From Podocnemis expansa (taxonomy: Eukaryota; Chordata; Testudines; Podocnemididae), in the NCBI GenBank assembly GCA_007922195.1, contig ML681963.1, forward strand, positions 137,582,357 to 137,646,356: DNA of 64,000 nt, given 5' to 3'. Every line of letters starts with the position of its first letter. The stretch's first letter is position 1. Positions 46,095-58,242 of the stretch are shown here, piece after piece. The notes beneath the pieces are model-generated. The model was not told the origin of the DNA, ran no database searches, and saw only the letters and a program-made list of their open reading frames with translations. The position numbers were made by a program, and so were the translations under genes.

Positions 46095-49000
46095 ATGCTG
46101 GCTCGGATGTCATCTAGATTAACGAGGTCCGTGCCAGATGTTGGGGAACCAGGACAATCTGATGATAAGTGGGTTACTGGAACAAACCATACATGTCTAA
46201 GACAAGAGAACCTGGAATTGATGGAATGCTACTACAACAGTAGACCTAATGAGAGGGGATATATGAAGCGTATGAGGGAACTATGGATGGACAAAAGACC
46301 CACATCCACACTAAGTGAGAAACAGCTAGTTACCCAACGCTTCAACATAGTAAAGAGGCAGCTGCTCTCACAACTTGAGATAGACCAACTCCACATTACA
46401 TCCTGGACTCAAGAAGAAGACCTGGAAGACCAACTAGATGTGCAGCCAACACCTGAAGCTGGAACTTCAGTGCCACCCCCTCCATTACAGAGCACAGCAG
46501 CTGATATGAGGCATAAGATCATGGATAAACCAGCTACAGTTAAACCTTGAGACTGATTACCAAGGCTCGTTGGAGAAGTACCATCAGATAGTATCCTAGA
46601 AAATGCCAATAGAGCCCTAGCGACACTTCCTACTACCACCATAACTCAAGCCAATGAACTGGTTTACGCTACAGCCTCCGTAGTCCTGGAGATGCTTGGC
46701 TACACGATCAAGAAGAACAGCAGTACATACCCCCCCGGAAAATGAGGTTGGAGGATAAGATCAAGGCACCTTGGAGAGAAATTAGTCAGCTGGTGGAACT
46801 ACAGAAGGGGGTAGAGATTAAGGATAAGACTCAGCTACTGAAAAAATACAAGGGCCTGACTCCATCTGAAGCCCTAGAGACTGCTAAACAAAGGCTCACA
46901 GCACTGGCTACCAGGCTAAGGAGATACACTAGAGAAGCAGAGGCCAGAAAGATAAATGCCCTGTTCTCCAAAGAACCATCCAAGGTGTACTCCCAACTGC
47001 AGTGCAACAACACAATAACAGCGGAGCCACCAACAATAGAAACTGAACAGTACTGGAAGAACATATGGGAGAAAGAGAAGACTCATAACACCAGTGCAAA
47101 GTGGCTTCAGGACCTGAGAAGAGACCACAGCAATCTCCCAGAACAGGAACCAGTCACCATCACAATAGCCGACATCCAACAGCGGGTCAAGAACATGAAG
47201 AGCTGGACAGCACCTGGCCCGGACATGATCCACACCTACTGGCTAAAGAAACTAACAGCAGTGCATGAACGCCTAGCAGCACAGATGAACCAGCTGCTAG
47301 CAGCAGGCTCCCACCCAGACTGGCTAACACAAGGAAGGACAGTGCTGATCATGAAAGACCCACATAAGGGAACAGCACCGTTCAACTACCAGCCAATAAC
47401 CTGCCTCCCCACAACATGGAAAGTCCTATCAGGCATCATAGCTGCCAAGCTACGGGACCATATTGGCCAGTACATGAGTACAGCTCAGAAGGGCATTGGG
47501 AACAACACCAGAGGCTCAAAACACCAGCTGCTCATAGATAGAGCAGTCGCCCAGGACTCGAGGTCTAGACAGACCAATCTGAGCACAGCCTGGATTGACT
47601 ACAGGAAAGCCTACGACTCAATGCCGTACACATGGATCTGTGAATGTCTGGTGCTATACATAGTCAACAGGACACTAAGGACCTTCCTCAAGAACTCAGT
47701 GGGACTGTGGAAGACACTGGAAGTCAACTCAAGACAGCTTGCACAAGTGGCCATCAAGTATGGCATACCAGGGTGATGCACTGTCCCCGCTGCTGTTCTT
47801 CATTGGCTTGAACTCCCTCAGCCAGATAATCACAAGGACTGGATACGGATACAAGTTCAAGAGTGGCACTACCATTAGCCACCTCCTCTACATGGATGAC
47901 ATCAAGCTGTATGCTAAGAATGAACGAGACATCGACTCACTAATCCACCTGACACGGGTCTACAGTGAGGATATTGGGATGTCATTCAGACTGGAGAAGT
48001 GTGGCCGGATGGTAGTAAAGAGAGGGAAGGTAGTCAAGACTGATGGGGTGGAACTACCAGCAGGCCACATAGCAGACATACAGACCAGCTACAAGTACCT
48101 TGGCATCCCACAGTCACATGGGACTCACAATGAGGAGGCAAGGAAGACAGCAACATCCAAGTACCACCAAAGGATAAGACAGGTCCTGGAGAGCCAGCTG
48201 AGTGGGAAGAACAAGATCCACACCATCAACAGGTACACCCTGCCAGTCATCAAATACCCTGCTGGTATAGTGAGCTGGCCAAAGGAGGACACGGAGGCTG
48301 CTGATGTGAAGACCCGGAAGCTCCTCACAATGCACGGAGGTTTCCACCCCAAATCCAACACCCAGAGACTGTACACCAGCTGGAAAGAAGGCGGGCAGGG
48401 TTTGGTGAGTGTCAAAGCCACTGTTCTGGACGAAACCCAGAGCATCCAGGAGTACATCAGTAAGATGGCACCCAAAGATGAGCTGCTGAGAGAATGCCTG
48501 AGGCAGCAGCAGACATGGGAAGAAGATCAAGCAGAAGAAGTGCCATGGCAAAACAAGACCCTGCATGGGATGTACCATCGACAGATAGCTGAGGTGGCTG
48601 ACATTGGGGAATCCTATCAGTGGCTGGAAAGGGCTGAACTAAAAGACAGCACGGAGGCACTGATCATAGCAGCACAAGAACAGGCACTGAGCACCAGATC
48701 CATTGAAGCAGGGGTCTACCACACTAGACAGGACCCAAGGTGCAGACTGTGCGGAGAGGCCTCAGAAACAGTCCAACACATAGTGGCAGGATGTAAGATT
48801 CAGGCAGGAACAGCATACACTGAACGGCACAACCAAGTAGCTGGCATTGTGTACAGGAACATCTGCACAGTGTATGGGCTAGACCCTGCCAAGACCAGAT
48901 GGGAGATTCCACAGAAAGTCGTGGAGAATAACAGGATCCAGACAGACAGGCAGGTCCTGGCCAATCAACCAGACATCGTGGTAATAGACAAGGACCAGAA

Positions 49001-49285
49001 GACAGCGGTGGTGATAGATGTAGCAGTGCCAAGTGACAGCAACATCAGGAAGAAGTAGTATGAGAAGCTGGAGAAGTACCAGGGCCTGAAAGAGGAACTA
49101 GAGAGGATGTGGAAAGTGAAGGCCAAAGTGGTCCCGGTGGTGGTAGGAGCACTCGGGGCTGTGACTCCTAAGCTGGGAGAGTGGCTCCAACAGATCCCAG
49201 GAACAACATCAGAGCTCTCTGTCCAGAAGAGTGCAGCGCTAGGAACAGCTTAAGATACTGCGCAGAACCCTCAAACTCCCAGGCC
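46095..49285 (+). pseudogene. R4/Dong-type ORF: N-terminal region, reverse transcriptase, CCHC, restriction-like endonuclease
   Basis: Pieces in order: an N-terminal frame (46095-46547) with two in-frame TGA codons at its end, then the same frame to a run of seven C near 46735 where the frame shifts. Next is 46742-47766 with thumb/fingers motifs (KSWTAPGPDMIHTYWLKKL) and the catalytic AWIDYRKAYDSMP block. A loss of about two bases near 47766 splits the frame just before YQGDALSPLLF. The frame 47739-49058 carries LLYMDDIKLYAKNE (YxDD intact), a CCHC motif CRLCGEASETVQHIVAGC (CX2CX8HX4C) and the nuclease core PDIVVIDKDQKTAVVIDVAV. A TAG at 49056 and one further shift near 49250 precede the C-terminus. 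RT followed by CCHC and a PD-(D/E)xK nuclease marks the R2/R4-type LINEs; closeness to R4/Dong is my judgement. Catalytic residues survive, so inactivation may be fairly recent. Confidence 0.85.
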
Positions 49286-49335
49286 TCTGGTAGAGGACCC
49301 GAGGTTGAGGATGACACATACCACCCGTATATATT

Positions 49336-50168
49336 TCATCTAACTTCTCAGTGTGTCTGGCAGCTGCATGAACATAACACAAACGGAAGTCAAACGTGAC
49401 TTTCTGTTCATTTGACAAAAGTCTGCATAATCAAGGAGCTTCCTTTGCTGCTTTCACAGGCCTGGCCTTCCAAATATCTGATGTCTGGAACAGATACCGT
49501 GCTTTTGGCAGAACAAATCTAGTTGATGCAGTGATAAAAAGGCTAGACATGGCTCCAGGAACGCTGAGGACCTGTCCCCACTGTATTTACTATCAGTAGA
49601 GCTGGGTTAATGATTACAATGATGGGGACTTTCTCCCCCAGATTTCACTAGTGTGGACAAGGTTAAAGATTTGCATTGTGACAGGTGACCCTGAACTAAT
49701 AAGGAGATGGACCTGGAAGAGATATGGCATTTGTGACAGAACAGACACCAAGATTTTACATCTGTAATGTAGATAATGTACTCTAAAAAACTCAGTTATC
49801 ACACAAAGCATTGCCAATCAGGAGCATTAAAAAATTAGTTGGACACCTCCAAATCATGAGGGTTTGGTTTTGTTTTGTTTTGTTTTAAATTCTATAAATT
49901 ACTTTTTTTTGCCTTCTTGTTTCTTGCCCTTTAGAGTACATTTCTTTCACATTTTCAAGGTTTCTGTGCAATGTTTTCTTCAAAACACCTTAGAAAGTGA
50001 AAAGCTGAGATTCTCATGCAAATCATTGATTCCAGCAGATGGGGCTTTTAGAAAATACCAAATATCAAAAAACCTCAGATCAGAAAATTGTTTACATTGT
50101 GCATTCTGACATTGATCATTCATTATGGGGAAAGTGAGTGCTGAGAGTTTGTGTCTCTTTAAAAGTGC
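49336..50168. other. Intron-like DNA, no gene seen
   Basis: Nothing recognised apart from a short GTTTT repeat near 49867-49887. Confidence 0.45.
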
Positions 50169-50397
50169 TAGGGTTACCAAATACCTAGGCATGGAAAGGA
50201 GGACAGGGAAGTACAAAAAGGAGGACATTAGAGGACACATGGAGAAAATATAATATTCTTCTGTTTTTAGGGGGCCCTCGAATGCTTCCCCTAAAAATAG
50301 GGTGTTCCCGGGCTTTCCAGCATACTTTAATCCCTGTAAGTAAAAAGTCAGATAAAAGCATGTATTTTTAAAATGCCTGCCAGATGGAGGACATATT
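50169..50397. mobile_element. hAT-like element, family C, right end missing
   Basis: It starts TAGGGTTACCAAATACC and contains GGAGGACAGGGAAGTAC and CCCTGTAAGTAAAAAGTC, as in 17311-17570. It breaks off after GATGGAGGACATAT, so the right terminus is lost. Confidence 0.65.
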
Positions 50398-50413
50398 ATT
50401 ATAGAACTTGGAC

Positions 50414-50513
50414 ATTGTGGGCCCGATTTATTTCTCATACCACATTTATGTCAGTGTAACTCCATTAACTTAAATGGAGTCACTCCTGATTTTACACCAG
50501 TAAAGAGTCAGGA
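50414..50513. repeat. Self-complementary old repeat
   Basis: GTGTAACTCCATTAACTTAA and AATGGAGTCACTCCTGATTT, followed by TACACCAGTAAAG, form a loose palindrome centred near 50470. It looks like an old palindromic amniote repeat with GACTTCAGTGGAGT-type phrases. Confidence 0.45.
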
Positions 50514-50749
50514 ATACAGACCGTGCAGCCCCAAGCTGGGGCAGAACACTTGCTTTACTAAGAAATCTTCTTGTGTTATTTTACTGATACAATATTATGC
50601 TTTCACCGAAATGGAGAAGGGAGGGTCTTTGGGGCTTGCCACTCTGTGTGAGTCAGATTAGATCCCTAGGATTTTTGGGAATGACAAAATATGTGGAATG
50701 CAGTTACGGGCACCTAAGTAATTCAGTTTGGGTTTGGAAGCAAAGATTT

Positions 50750-50975
50750 TTCAATGAGACACATACTTCTAAACTGAGGATGAATAATTATTTAAATAAT
50801 TTTAAGGTTTATAGTAGATTCTCCATCATTTGAAGCCTTTCAATCAAGACTGCATCTCTCTAAAGTAGAAACTGTAATTCAACCAAAGTTATGGGCATCG
50901 TATAGGAATCACTGGGTGAAATTCTGAAGTTTGTATTGTGCAAGAGGTCAGACTTGGACATCATAATGGATTAAA
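50750..50975 (+). mobile_element. Diverged CR1-like 3' end
   Basis: TAGTAGATTCTCCATCATTTG, a gap, then CAAGAGGTCAGACTTGGACATC follow the order of a turtle-type CR1 3' end (GTGGATTCTCCATC ... GGAGGTCAGACTAGATGATC). The same block is clearer at 55400-55656. Confidence 0.6.
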
Positions 50976-51336
50976 ATCTTACAATTTGCTTTAGCTTACC
51001 CATCATATTTGCTATTGAGCTGACTATACATTTTTATTTTTAAAATCACTTCTGTTTTAACTGATATTTAGCTACTTAAGAAAAAGTCAGAGGAACTAAG
51101 AGTTTAGTATCATTCAACATGCTTTCCATTTCTTTGCTTTATGAAATCATGAGCTGGTTATGTTAGAGTTCATGTGAGGGTCAGAACATAGGACTCTGTA
51201 ATCAGAGTTTTGGGATTTTTCTCCCTCTTCCAGTTGACGTTAGGAAATTAATTCATATTTCTTAATTCATTTTACCAAAAGGCTGTGTCCACCAAATAAA
51301 ATAAGGGTTTTTTTAATGCATAATATTCTCATTGTA

Positions 51337-51880
51337 CAGAAAAAGAAACAAGGAGTCCTGTGGCACTTTTAAAGACTAACAAATTTATTTATTGCATGAG
51401 CTTTTGTAGGAGAAAATCCCACTCTGTCAGACACTCGAAAATGAAAAAAATATGGTATAGGAGGCAAAGATAAATGCAGTGAAGTGTAATTACAGGATCA
51501 GGTCAGTTTGCTTCAGTAAATCAAACAGGTTGTGTTGATTCAAACTGAGTGGAGGCATCTGACAAAATGGGATCTCTCCCATGAAAGCTCATGCGATAAA
51601 TAAATTTGTTAGTCTTTAAAAGTGCCACAGGACTCCTTGCTTTTTTGTTGAACTAGGCCAGGCACGGCCAAACTGTGGCTCGGGAGCCGCATGTGGCTCT
51701 TGAATAAAAAAGTGTGGCTCGCGGAAGAGCATCAGCAAATCAATTTAGTAGGTAAAAGTATATGGCTGTGTGCCTCATTGCGGGTCTTAAAGGTTTAATA
51801 ATCAACTTGTGTGGCTCTTGAGTTCCATAAGTTTGGCCACCCCTGAACTAGACTAACATGGCTGCCCCTTTGGAATTTGT
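51337..51880. mobile_element. Inverted Penelope-like pair with a hAT insertion in the tail
   Basis: The minus copy begins at 51337 (AACAAGGAGTCCTGTGGCAC) and includes 3' UTR text to about 51540. A plus copy (about 51548-51658) runs TCTGACAAAATGGGATCTC to TTGTTGAACTAGGC, is interrupted by the hAT at 51659-51845, and finishes with TAACATGGCTGCCCCTTTGG by 51880. Confidence 0.82.
51659..51845. mobile_element. Non-autonomous hAT element, family E, nested in a Penelope tail
   Basis: A 187-bp element has ends CAGGCACGGCCAAACTG and AAGTTTGGCCACCCCTG. The flanks AACTAGGC (51651-51658) and AACTAGAC (51846-51853) are a 7/8 duplication of Penelope tail sequence. Terminal text matches the end of the 22637-23157 element. 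Confidence 0.85.
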
Positions 51881-53459
51881 TGTTGTGTAGAAGCTTGTTA
51901 CATTTTTAACTGAACATTCTGTTTTCATGCTGGTTTTTTTTCAATCTAAGAGAAATTATTTGTAATTGGTAGACTGTAAATTCAGAGCACAAACACTAAC
52001 CTATAAAACTATGAAAGTGACTGAAGCTATCATCTCTGTTAATGACACTATTTTAAACACCTTCCTCTAGTTGTTCCTAATGGCAAATGTTCTATCTAGT
52101 TTGATCTAAGGTGTATCTAGTTTGATCCATCTCATGCGATTCTAGCTGAACTAGAGCTGAGTGTAAATGATGACTTTTTTTAAATGAAAAATTAAAATGA
52201 TAATTTTATACTTAATTTCAAGTGTTTTGTGTACTTCTGAAGTTTCACTTTTTAGAGCATTGGTTACTGTTTGTCCTTCAATATGTAAAAATATAAAAAA
52301 GCCATCTTTGCTTGAAATGGCATGCTTGTAATATTTTGACTAGCAATGGTAGAGCAAATAGTATTTCATGTGTTTTTTCCTTGAGTGTAATGGGATAGGA
52401 GGAAATGGATTAGGGAGAGAATTATGCCCCCACTTCTCTGACTATTGATCCACATACCTGTGGTAGTGGGAACTTATCTTACCCATACAGCTTGCCAAGT
52501 CAGCCAGAGAGAAGAGCAATACAATGAGTCAACATTTTCCCTAAAATTGTAAATGACAGTATATGTGAAGGATGGAATTTCGATGTGGCAGGTAAAAGAG
52601 GAGCCCAGATCCAATCATGGCAATAGCAGGATTGGCAGAACAGGTGGAATTTAGATAAGAAAGCAAAACTACAGTGGTAAAATGAAAACAGCACAATTGG
52701 GACAGGAGACAAACTTAGATTGTTGCTCAACAGAATCTTCCACACTGTAAAGAAGCAAAACATGCCTGGGAGTGATGATGGCATTCATTTAAAACAAACA
52801 AAAACCCCTCAACTAGGAGGAGCAAGAGTGGATCTACAGGCATCTCTACAGCTGGCCCTCAGTCATGATACTTTCCTATTCTTATAAACCCATAGCTAAG
52901 GCATTAGATAAGCTGGACTGTAAACTCACGGGTTTATAAATATAATTATACACTGAACTAAGCACAAGATTTTTCTGCACACCAGAGGAACAGTAGATTT
53001 ATTTGTTCTATGCAGCCATTTGGGTTAATCCTGGCTACTATTTATTTCCCCCTTAGTTTTAATTATGAAACTCAAGCTCAGCTAAACATGTTCTTTAAAA
53101 AAAGTAAATAGTAATAATCTTTGCACTGTTTTCTAAAATCGTATGTTGAAATAAAATTTTAAAAGTGCAGACTCCATCAGAAAAACACAAATCCATGGAG
53201 ATAGCCAGTTGCAATATAGCAACGTTGATCAATCAGTGGGAAAAATGCAAAATGCTTCAAGTAAGCATGCGAAAGTTTAAACGCTTGTCTAAAACCAGTT
53301 ACATGCCCCACCTTCCCAGGGACTGTGGCCCTCTGGAATTGCACAGTTTTTCTTGCAACAGAGCTTTTTCCTAACAACCCCTTTGAATCCTAGCTGGTTG
53401 TTTTAATTTTGGAGGGAAGGTTTCTCCTGTGTCTTTCAGGGAGTCTCTGTGTTGGTGAC
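51881..53459. other. Intron-like DNA, no gene seen
   Basis: AT-rich, no recognisable gene or repeat. Confidence 0.45.
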
Positions 53460-53590
53460 GTTCCAAAGGGAGAGCCATGTTAGTCTACCAGTAGTTTAGT
53501 AAAACAAACAAGGAGTCCTGTGGCACTTAAAGACTAATAAATTTATTTATTGCATGAGCTTTTGTGGGAGAAAATCCCACTCAAGTGAAT
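53460..53590 (-). mobile_element. Penelope-like 3' end
   Basis: A single minus copy runs from CCAAAGGGAGAGCCATGTTA through AACAAGGAGTCCTGTGGCAC to GAGAAAATCCCACTCAAGTG. Confidence 0.75.
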
Positions 53591-53833
53591 ATAGTCTTAG
53601 AAATACTAGTGAGTTATTGTGTCTACACTGCAGCAGAGAGGAGCCTGGACCTAGAAGCATGCTTTAAAATTCTCATAAACCTTGGTAGCAATTGCTAGAG
53701 AAAATAAGTCAAACCTTCCCCCACCGCCCAAGACTCAAGAAACAACATGCAATGTGGTGAAGACACTTCTTCCAGGAAAGTAAGGCAGAACAGCTCCCAC
53801 TGACCCTGGCATATGCATGGAATAGGTTTAGCT

Positions 53834-54006
53834 CAGTGGTTTTCAAAATTTTTCCTTGGAATCCAGTTTTAAAAAATCATTTATGCCCACAACCCATCAA
53901 TTACATCTTTGAGAAATTCATTCCAGTGGGCAGCGGGTGCCAGGACCCAGTACCTGAGGGTCCACAACCCAGTACTGGGTCCCAACCCATAGTTTGAAAA
54001 CCACTG
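53834..54006. mobile_element. Non-autonomous hAT element with perfect target duplication
   Basis: A 173-bp element starts CAGTGGTTTTCAAAA and ends GTTTGAAAACCACTG. It has a perfect 8-bp duplication GTTTAGCT at 53826-53833 and 54007-54014. Confidence 0.9.
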
Positions 54007-54014
54007 GTTTAGCT

Positions 54015-55157
54015 GACCCAGAGAACTGGAAGAAATGTAGGTAATCCCAGCTCCACCCAATTTCAAAATATGCTATGGAGAAGTGTTGTACAGTTTTCTG
54101 GATGTTCATTTCACTTGCAGTGATTTGTGCTCAGCTTTGACAGATTTTTGCTGATGTGAAGATTTTGTAAAGCAAACACAAACTGCAGCATTTTTGGAAA
54201 TGCTCAGCATAATCAAAAATAAATGAACTTCAAGTGATTTTAGTTTCCCAACTGATAGTTTGCACTGTTCTAACCTTGACCTTAGATAGCCTCAGCCATA
54301 AAACTAAAATGATAGACGACATAAAGAAATCCATACGTCATCATTAGCTTCCCGGCTGATCACTTTCTTTTGTCACCTTTATTTGGGACTTGTCATGTTT
54401 TAAAGTTCATTAATGTTCATCTCACATTACAGGGAATGGAAAAAATAAGCTACTAAATGGCAAGGTCAGAATCATATATACTGACCTTTTTATGGAGGCA
54501 GTCACTTTTTATTTCTAGACCCACAGATATAAATCTCTTACTTAAATAAACTTTAAAGAAATACAATGAGCCCTTTAAAAACAAAGCATGGAAGGAAGGG
54601 AAGGCAATTTGTTGGCTCATTGTGTTGATGACATGTTAAGTACAGGAACACAGAACAAGTAAGTTGAAAGGACCTAGTTTGAGGGTCTAATTCAAACATT
54701 ATTCAAACATATCATTCTTATTGTGTCCCCAGAAAGAGTAACAACTTGTTGGATGACTATCACAGCAGGATCTAATCTAAATATCCTAAATAAATTAATT
54801 TGAAAGTTACTTAACAGAGAATAACTGATTGTAATTTAATTAAAGATAATGTCTGAAAGAACAAAGAGTTTGTAGAGTTTACACAAAGAGTTGCTGGGCA
54901 TCCGGGTATAGCATACAGATTATTTTGACAAGTGCAGAGTTCAGTTAGAAGTTAACAAGTTCAAGGAATACATGCATTACCCTCATTAATCCAGTAATCA
55001 GTCTTCCTTTTGCCAAAGTTGTCTGCTGTTCAGTAGTACTTGCTGATTTTCATGTGGCGCAGACTGAAATTATCTTGTGTAGTGTTCACGTTTCCCTGCT
55101 GTATGGTTATAGTCAGTAAACCATCTATATAAAAATAATATCTTCTTACTCAACAGA
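54015..55157. other. Intron-like DNA, no gene seen
   Basis: AT-rich, with no recognised feature. Confidence 0.45.
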
Positions 55158-55306
55158 CTTACTTACTTCTTCAAAGACTCTGATGTAGTGGGATTTTCTC
55201 CCACGAAAGCTCATGCAAAAAATATTTTTTTTAGTATTTAAGTGCCCCAGGATTCCTTGTTTGTTTGTTTTACTGAACTAGTCTAACACGGCTACCCCTT
55301 TGGATC
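55158..55306 (+). mobile_element. Penelope-like 3' end
   Basis: A single plus copy runs from CTTCTTCAAAGACTCTGATG through CCCACGAAAGCTCATGC to AACACGGCTACCCCTTTGGA. The terminal sequence is one of the most complete in the window. Confidence 0.8.
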
Positions 55307-55399
55307 TTACTCAACAGATGTTCCTCCCTCACATATTTTGAATAGTCACTTTCCCCCTGTAATTACAGTAATAAGTTCTTATTAATTACTTTCACACCT

Positions 55400-55656
55400 G
55401 ACTGGAGGTTGAAGCTAGACAAGTTCAGACTGGAAATAGCCTGTAACATTTTTAATTGTGAAGGTAATTAACCACTGGGACAATTTACCAGGACTTGTGG
55501 TAGATTCTCCATCATTTGCAATTCTTAAATCAAGATTAGATGTTTTTCTAAAAGATGTGATCTAGAAATTTGGGTGGAGGAGGGGCAGGGGGAGAGTTTT
55601 GTGGCCTGTGTTGGCAGTGGTCCCTTCTGACCTTGGAATCTATGAATCTGTGATGA
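55400..55656 (+). mobile_element. CR1-like LINE 3' end
   Basis: GGTAATTAACCACTGGGACAAT, GTAGATTCTCCATCATTTGC and GGTCCCTTCTGACCTTGGAA, then CTATGAATC, are in the order of the 3' end of a turtle-type CR1 on the plus strand. The short coding remnant upstream (from about 55400) is broken by stops. Confidence 0.72.
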
Positions 55657-58242
55657 GCCAATGCAGCTGTAGGCAAATGAATTGGGGGAAGGGGTGTTTC
55701 CAGTTTGTGCGTCAATAGAATTTCTAACTCATCTCCAGTTGCTAAGACCCTATTACTAGTGAAAATGGACAAATCAGAACGGTCAGATTTTGTAACGTGG
55801 TCATTCAGATTAAAAAGCAGCTTTTCTTGTAAACTGAGTCAATTTGATACACAAATTACATTATATATGGAATCATGTTATGTTGTTACAGAATTTACAG
55901 TATAAAGCATGTCTATGGTTTTCAAATGGAAAACAACAATTTAGGTAGACAAATCTTGTTTGTCATTGACATCAGTTTTTTCTTTAGGCACAGAAGTTTA
56001 CTGCTTTGCTTTAATTCTGACTATAGACTCCTGTGAAAAACTATATACCTTTCAAATTGATACAATTTTAATGCAGTTTTTCTATTAGTATGTTTAAAGG
56101 AAACTTTTCTTATCTATTTTTGTCTCCAGATTGAACAAGAGTTTATTTAGAATGTAGCAGAAAACCACAATGTTAGTCGAGCAAATAAGGAGGAAGTGGT
56201 ATAAAGATGTTTCTTTTCCCTTAAAATATCATTGTTAAAATCACTGTGGTGCAAAATGGCCTGGAAATTATGCTTATAAGGAACCAGAGAAACTGAACAG
56301 TGGAAGAAAATCTTGATATAGCCTCCTACATGTAAATGAATAGCTGCTTGGACAAGCAATGAACTAAAAAGCACTCTGCAAGATCACGTCCTCATGAGGC
56401 ACTTTGGCGAGGACCTGTGCTGACCATATATAGCTCTGGGGATGCAAAGAAGGGAGCAGTTTTGAAACAAACACCAATCTATCTTAACATCTACCGAGTT
56501 TGGGAAGATTGTTCAAGGTCTCCCACAGTTGGTTGGTTAGTTAGTTAGTTAGGTAATTATAATATTACATTAGTTTTTAGAATAAAAATGTTTAGCAACT
56601 TCCTTGAAAATTTTAAAGTTATATTCATAGTACTATCAGCCAAAAAGTTTTGAATCTCTGTAATTCAGATTCTAGGATCCTATGTGATTTTCCTGGGTTT
56701 CATATCAAATTAGAAATTGTACTAATTTTGCATTAGTTTGCCACTGACATTTCAGTTGACAGCAGAATACGCATACTACAGGCAGTAAATTACTGCCTCA
56801 TTTATATTTTCTCGCTCCCAGTGGCTCCTGGCTGAGGCTGACATGTTTGGTGGTTTGTTTGTTTTTTAAGAAAAAGCTTTTGAGGAATAGGGTTCCTACT
56901 GAGGTGGGCTGATAGGATATCATTTCTTTTGTGCTTTCAGGTCCCAGAATAGTTTGAGATGCCCTGGGTATATCTCCACTACAGAGTAAGCGCAGGGTTA
57001 GTGGAAATCAAGTGAGGTGACCCATGTTAGGCAACCCTGGGTTTGAGCATTGGCACTGTATTTGATCTTTTAATCCTATGTTGAGACTTTTTTCTAGACT
57101 GTGTTTGAGTCTAGGGTTCAGACAGCAATGTGCAGCTGTGAGTCAAAATAACCATAACCTAGAGTCCCCCATGCCAGATGCAGCTGCTCTAGCCCTCAAA
57201 ATGTGGTACACTGTGGGAAAATGTTACTGCATACCCTGCAGATTACAGCTCACTTTATGAAATGGCTTGATTGGTTTGCTCTTCATCAGAAACCCCATGG
57301 AGATGCTTGCAGATTGGTGATCAGAACAGAATGGCATAATGCTGACCTGAGCTGCTGCCATTTGCAAAAGCGGGGAAGGGGACCTTATGTTTTCAACAGT
57401 GTGGACTGAAGATTAGTAGGATAGAAAGGACTAAGGAAGCTGTCCCATGGAATTGTGGGATATTTTTGGCTGGCTCCTGGAACCTGAGTCAATGGAGTTG
57501 TGTCTATGTTGTAAAGCAATAGGGCTAAGGACTTTGGCTTTCAGTTTATCTTGAGCTTCCATTCTTCAGCACCCTGGTTCCAAGCCCTGAGTTGGTGCAG
57601 ATGCAAGGGGTGTAAGACTAGAGCCCAGGCACAAGCAGTGACTTATGTTTCAGTGTAGATAATCTGCTCCAAGGCAGATGAAGGCAACACTCATCATAAA
57701 GTTAACTACATTTTTGGCCTCCAGATTTAAGACATCAGAACTCTCAGTAGAGCCATGGATGCTATGGTCACGCACTAAGCTGCCAAGAGGTGGGTCAGAG
57801 AGTGAGGTCCTTTATAGGCAGATTCTAGAAAAGATAGTCTTTAAGCTTTTCCCACAATTGTTTGGACTCAAGTGTTGTAGGAAAGATTATTTTCCTAAGA
57901 AATTACTGGCGTTTAACGAGACTTTTCTTCTCAGTAGTATAAACCCAGAAGGGAATGCAGGGAGAAAGACAGACGTAAAGAGAAAAAAAACCTCTGATTT
58001 TTCACTGCAGAAGTAAGGAGTTTGAGGATGCATCCGCACTTGCCATGAAGGAGTGGCTGGAGCATCTGTTTTGTAATAAACAATAATAGTAGAAGTGGGA
58101 AGGATAAAGCTGAGGATAGACTGCAGAGCTCCAGTTTCAGTTTCAAACACTGAACAAAACTTAGTATGAAGTCTCTCTGGACACACAAAGGAAGTAGGTG
58201 ACAATTTCTTTGAAGCATTTATTCTACTTACAGACAATATTT
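55657..58242. other. Intron-like DNA, possible old transposon at 56960-57665
   Basis: No gene is seen. TATATCTCCACTACAGAG near 56967 and TTTCAGTGTAGATAATC near 57645 might be the diverged inverted ends of an old DNA transposon, but there is no target duplication that I can see. A short GTTA repeat lies near 56532-56552. Confidence 0.35.

Larger units (their letters stand above)
45880..49335 (+). mobile_element. R4/Dong-type non-LTR retrotransposon, nearly full length, inactive
   Basis: The element holds a tRNA-like 5' segment, an N-terminal open region and an RT, CCHC and restriction-like endonuclease ORF. Its ends abut TA-rich sequence on both sides, ATATATATATATGTATAG on the left (about 45872-45890) and GTATATATTTC on the right (about 49329-49339), suggesting insertion into a TA-type simple repeat. 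Target choice in short AT repeats is known for Dong-like elements. The exact ends cannot be fixed by eye. Confidence 0.7.

Noticed and set aside
56960..57665. DNA transposon with TCTCCACTAC/GTGTAGATA ends
   Set aside because: End similarity is weak and no target duplication is visible, so it is only mentioned within the intron entry.
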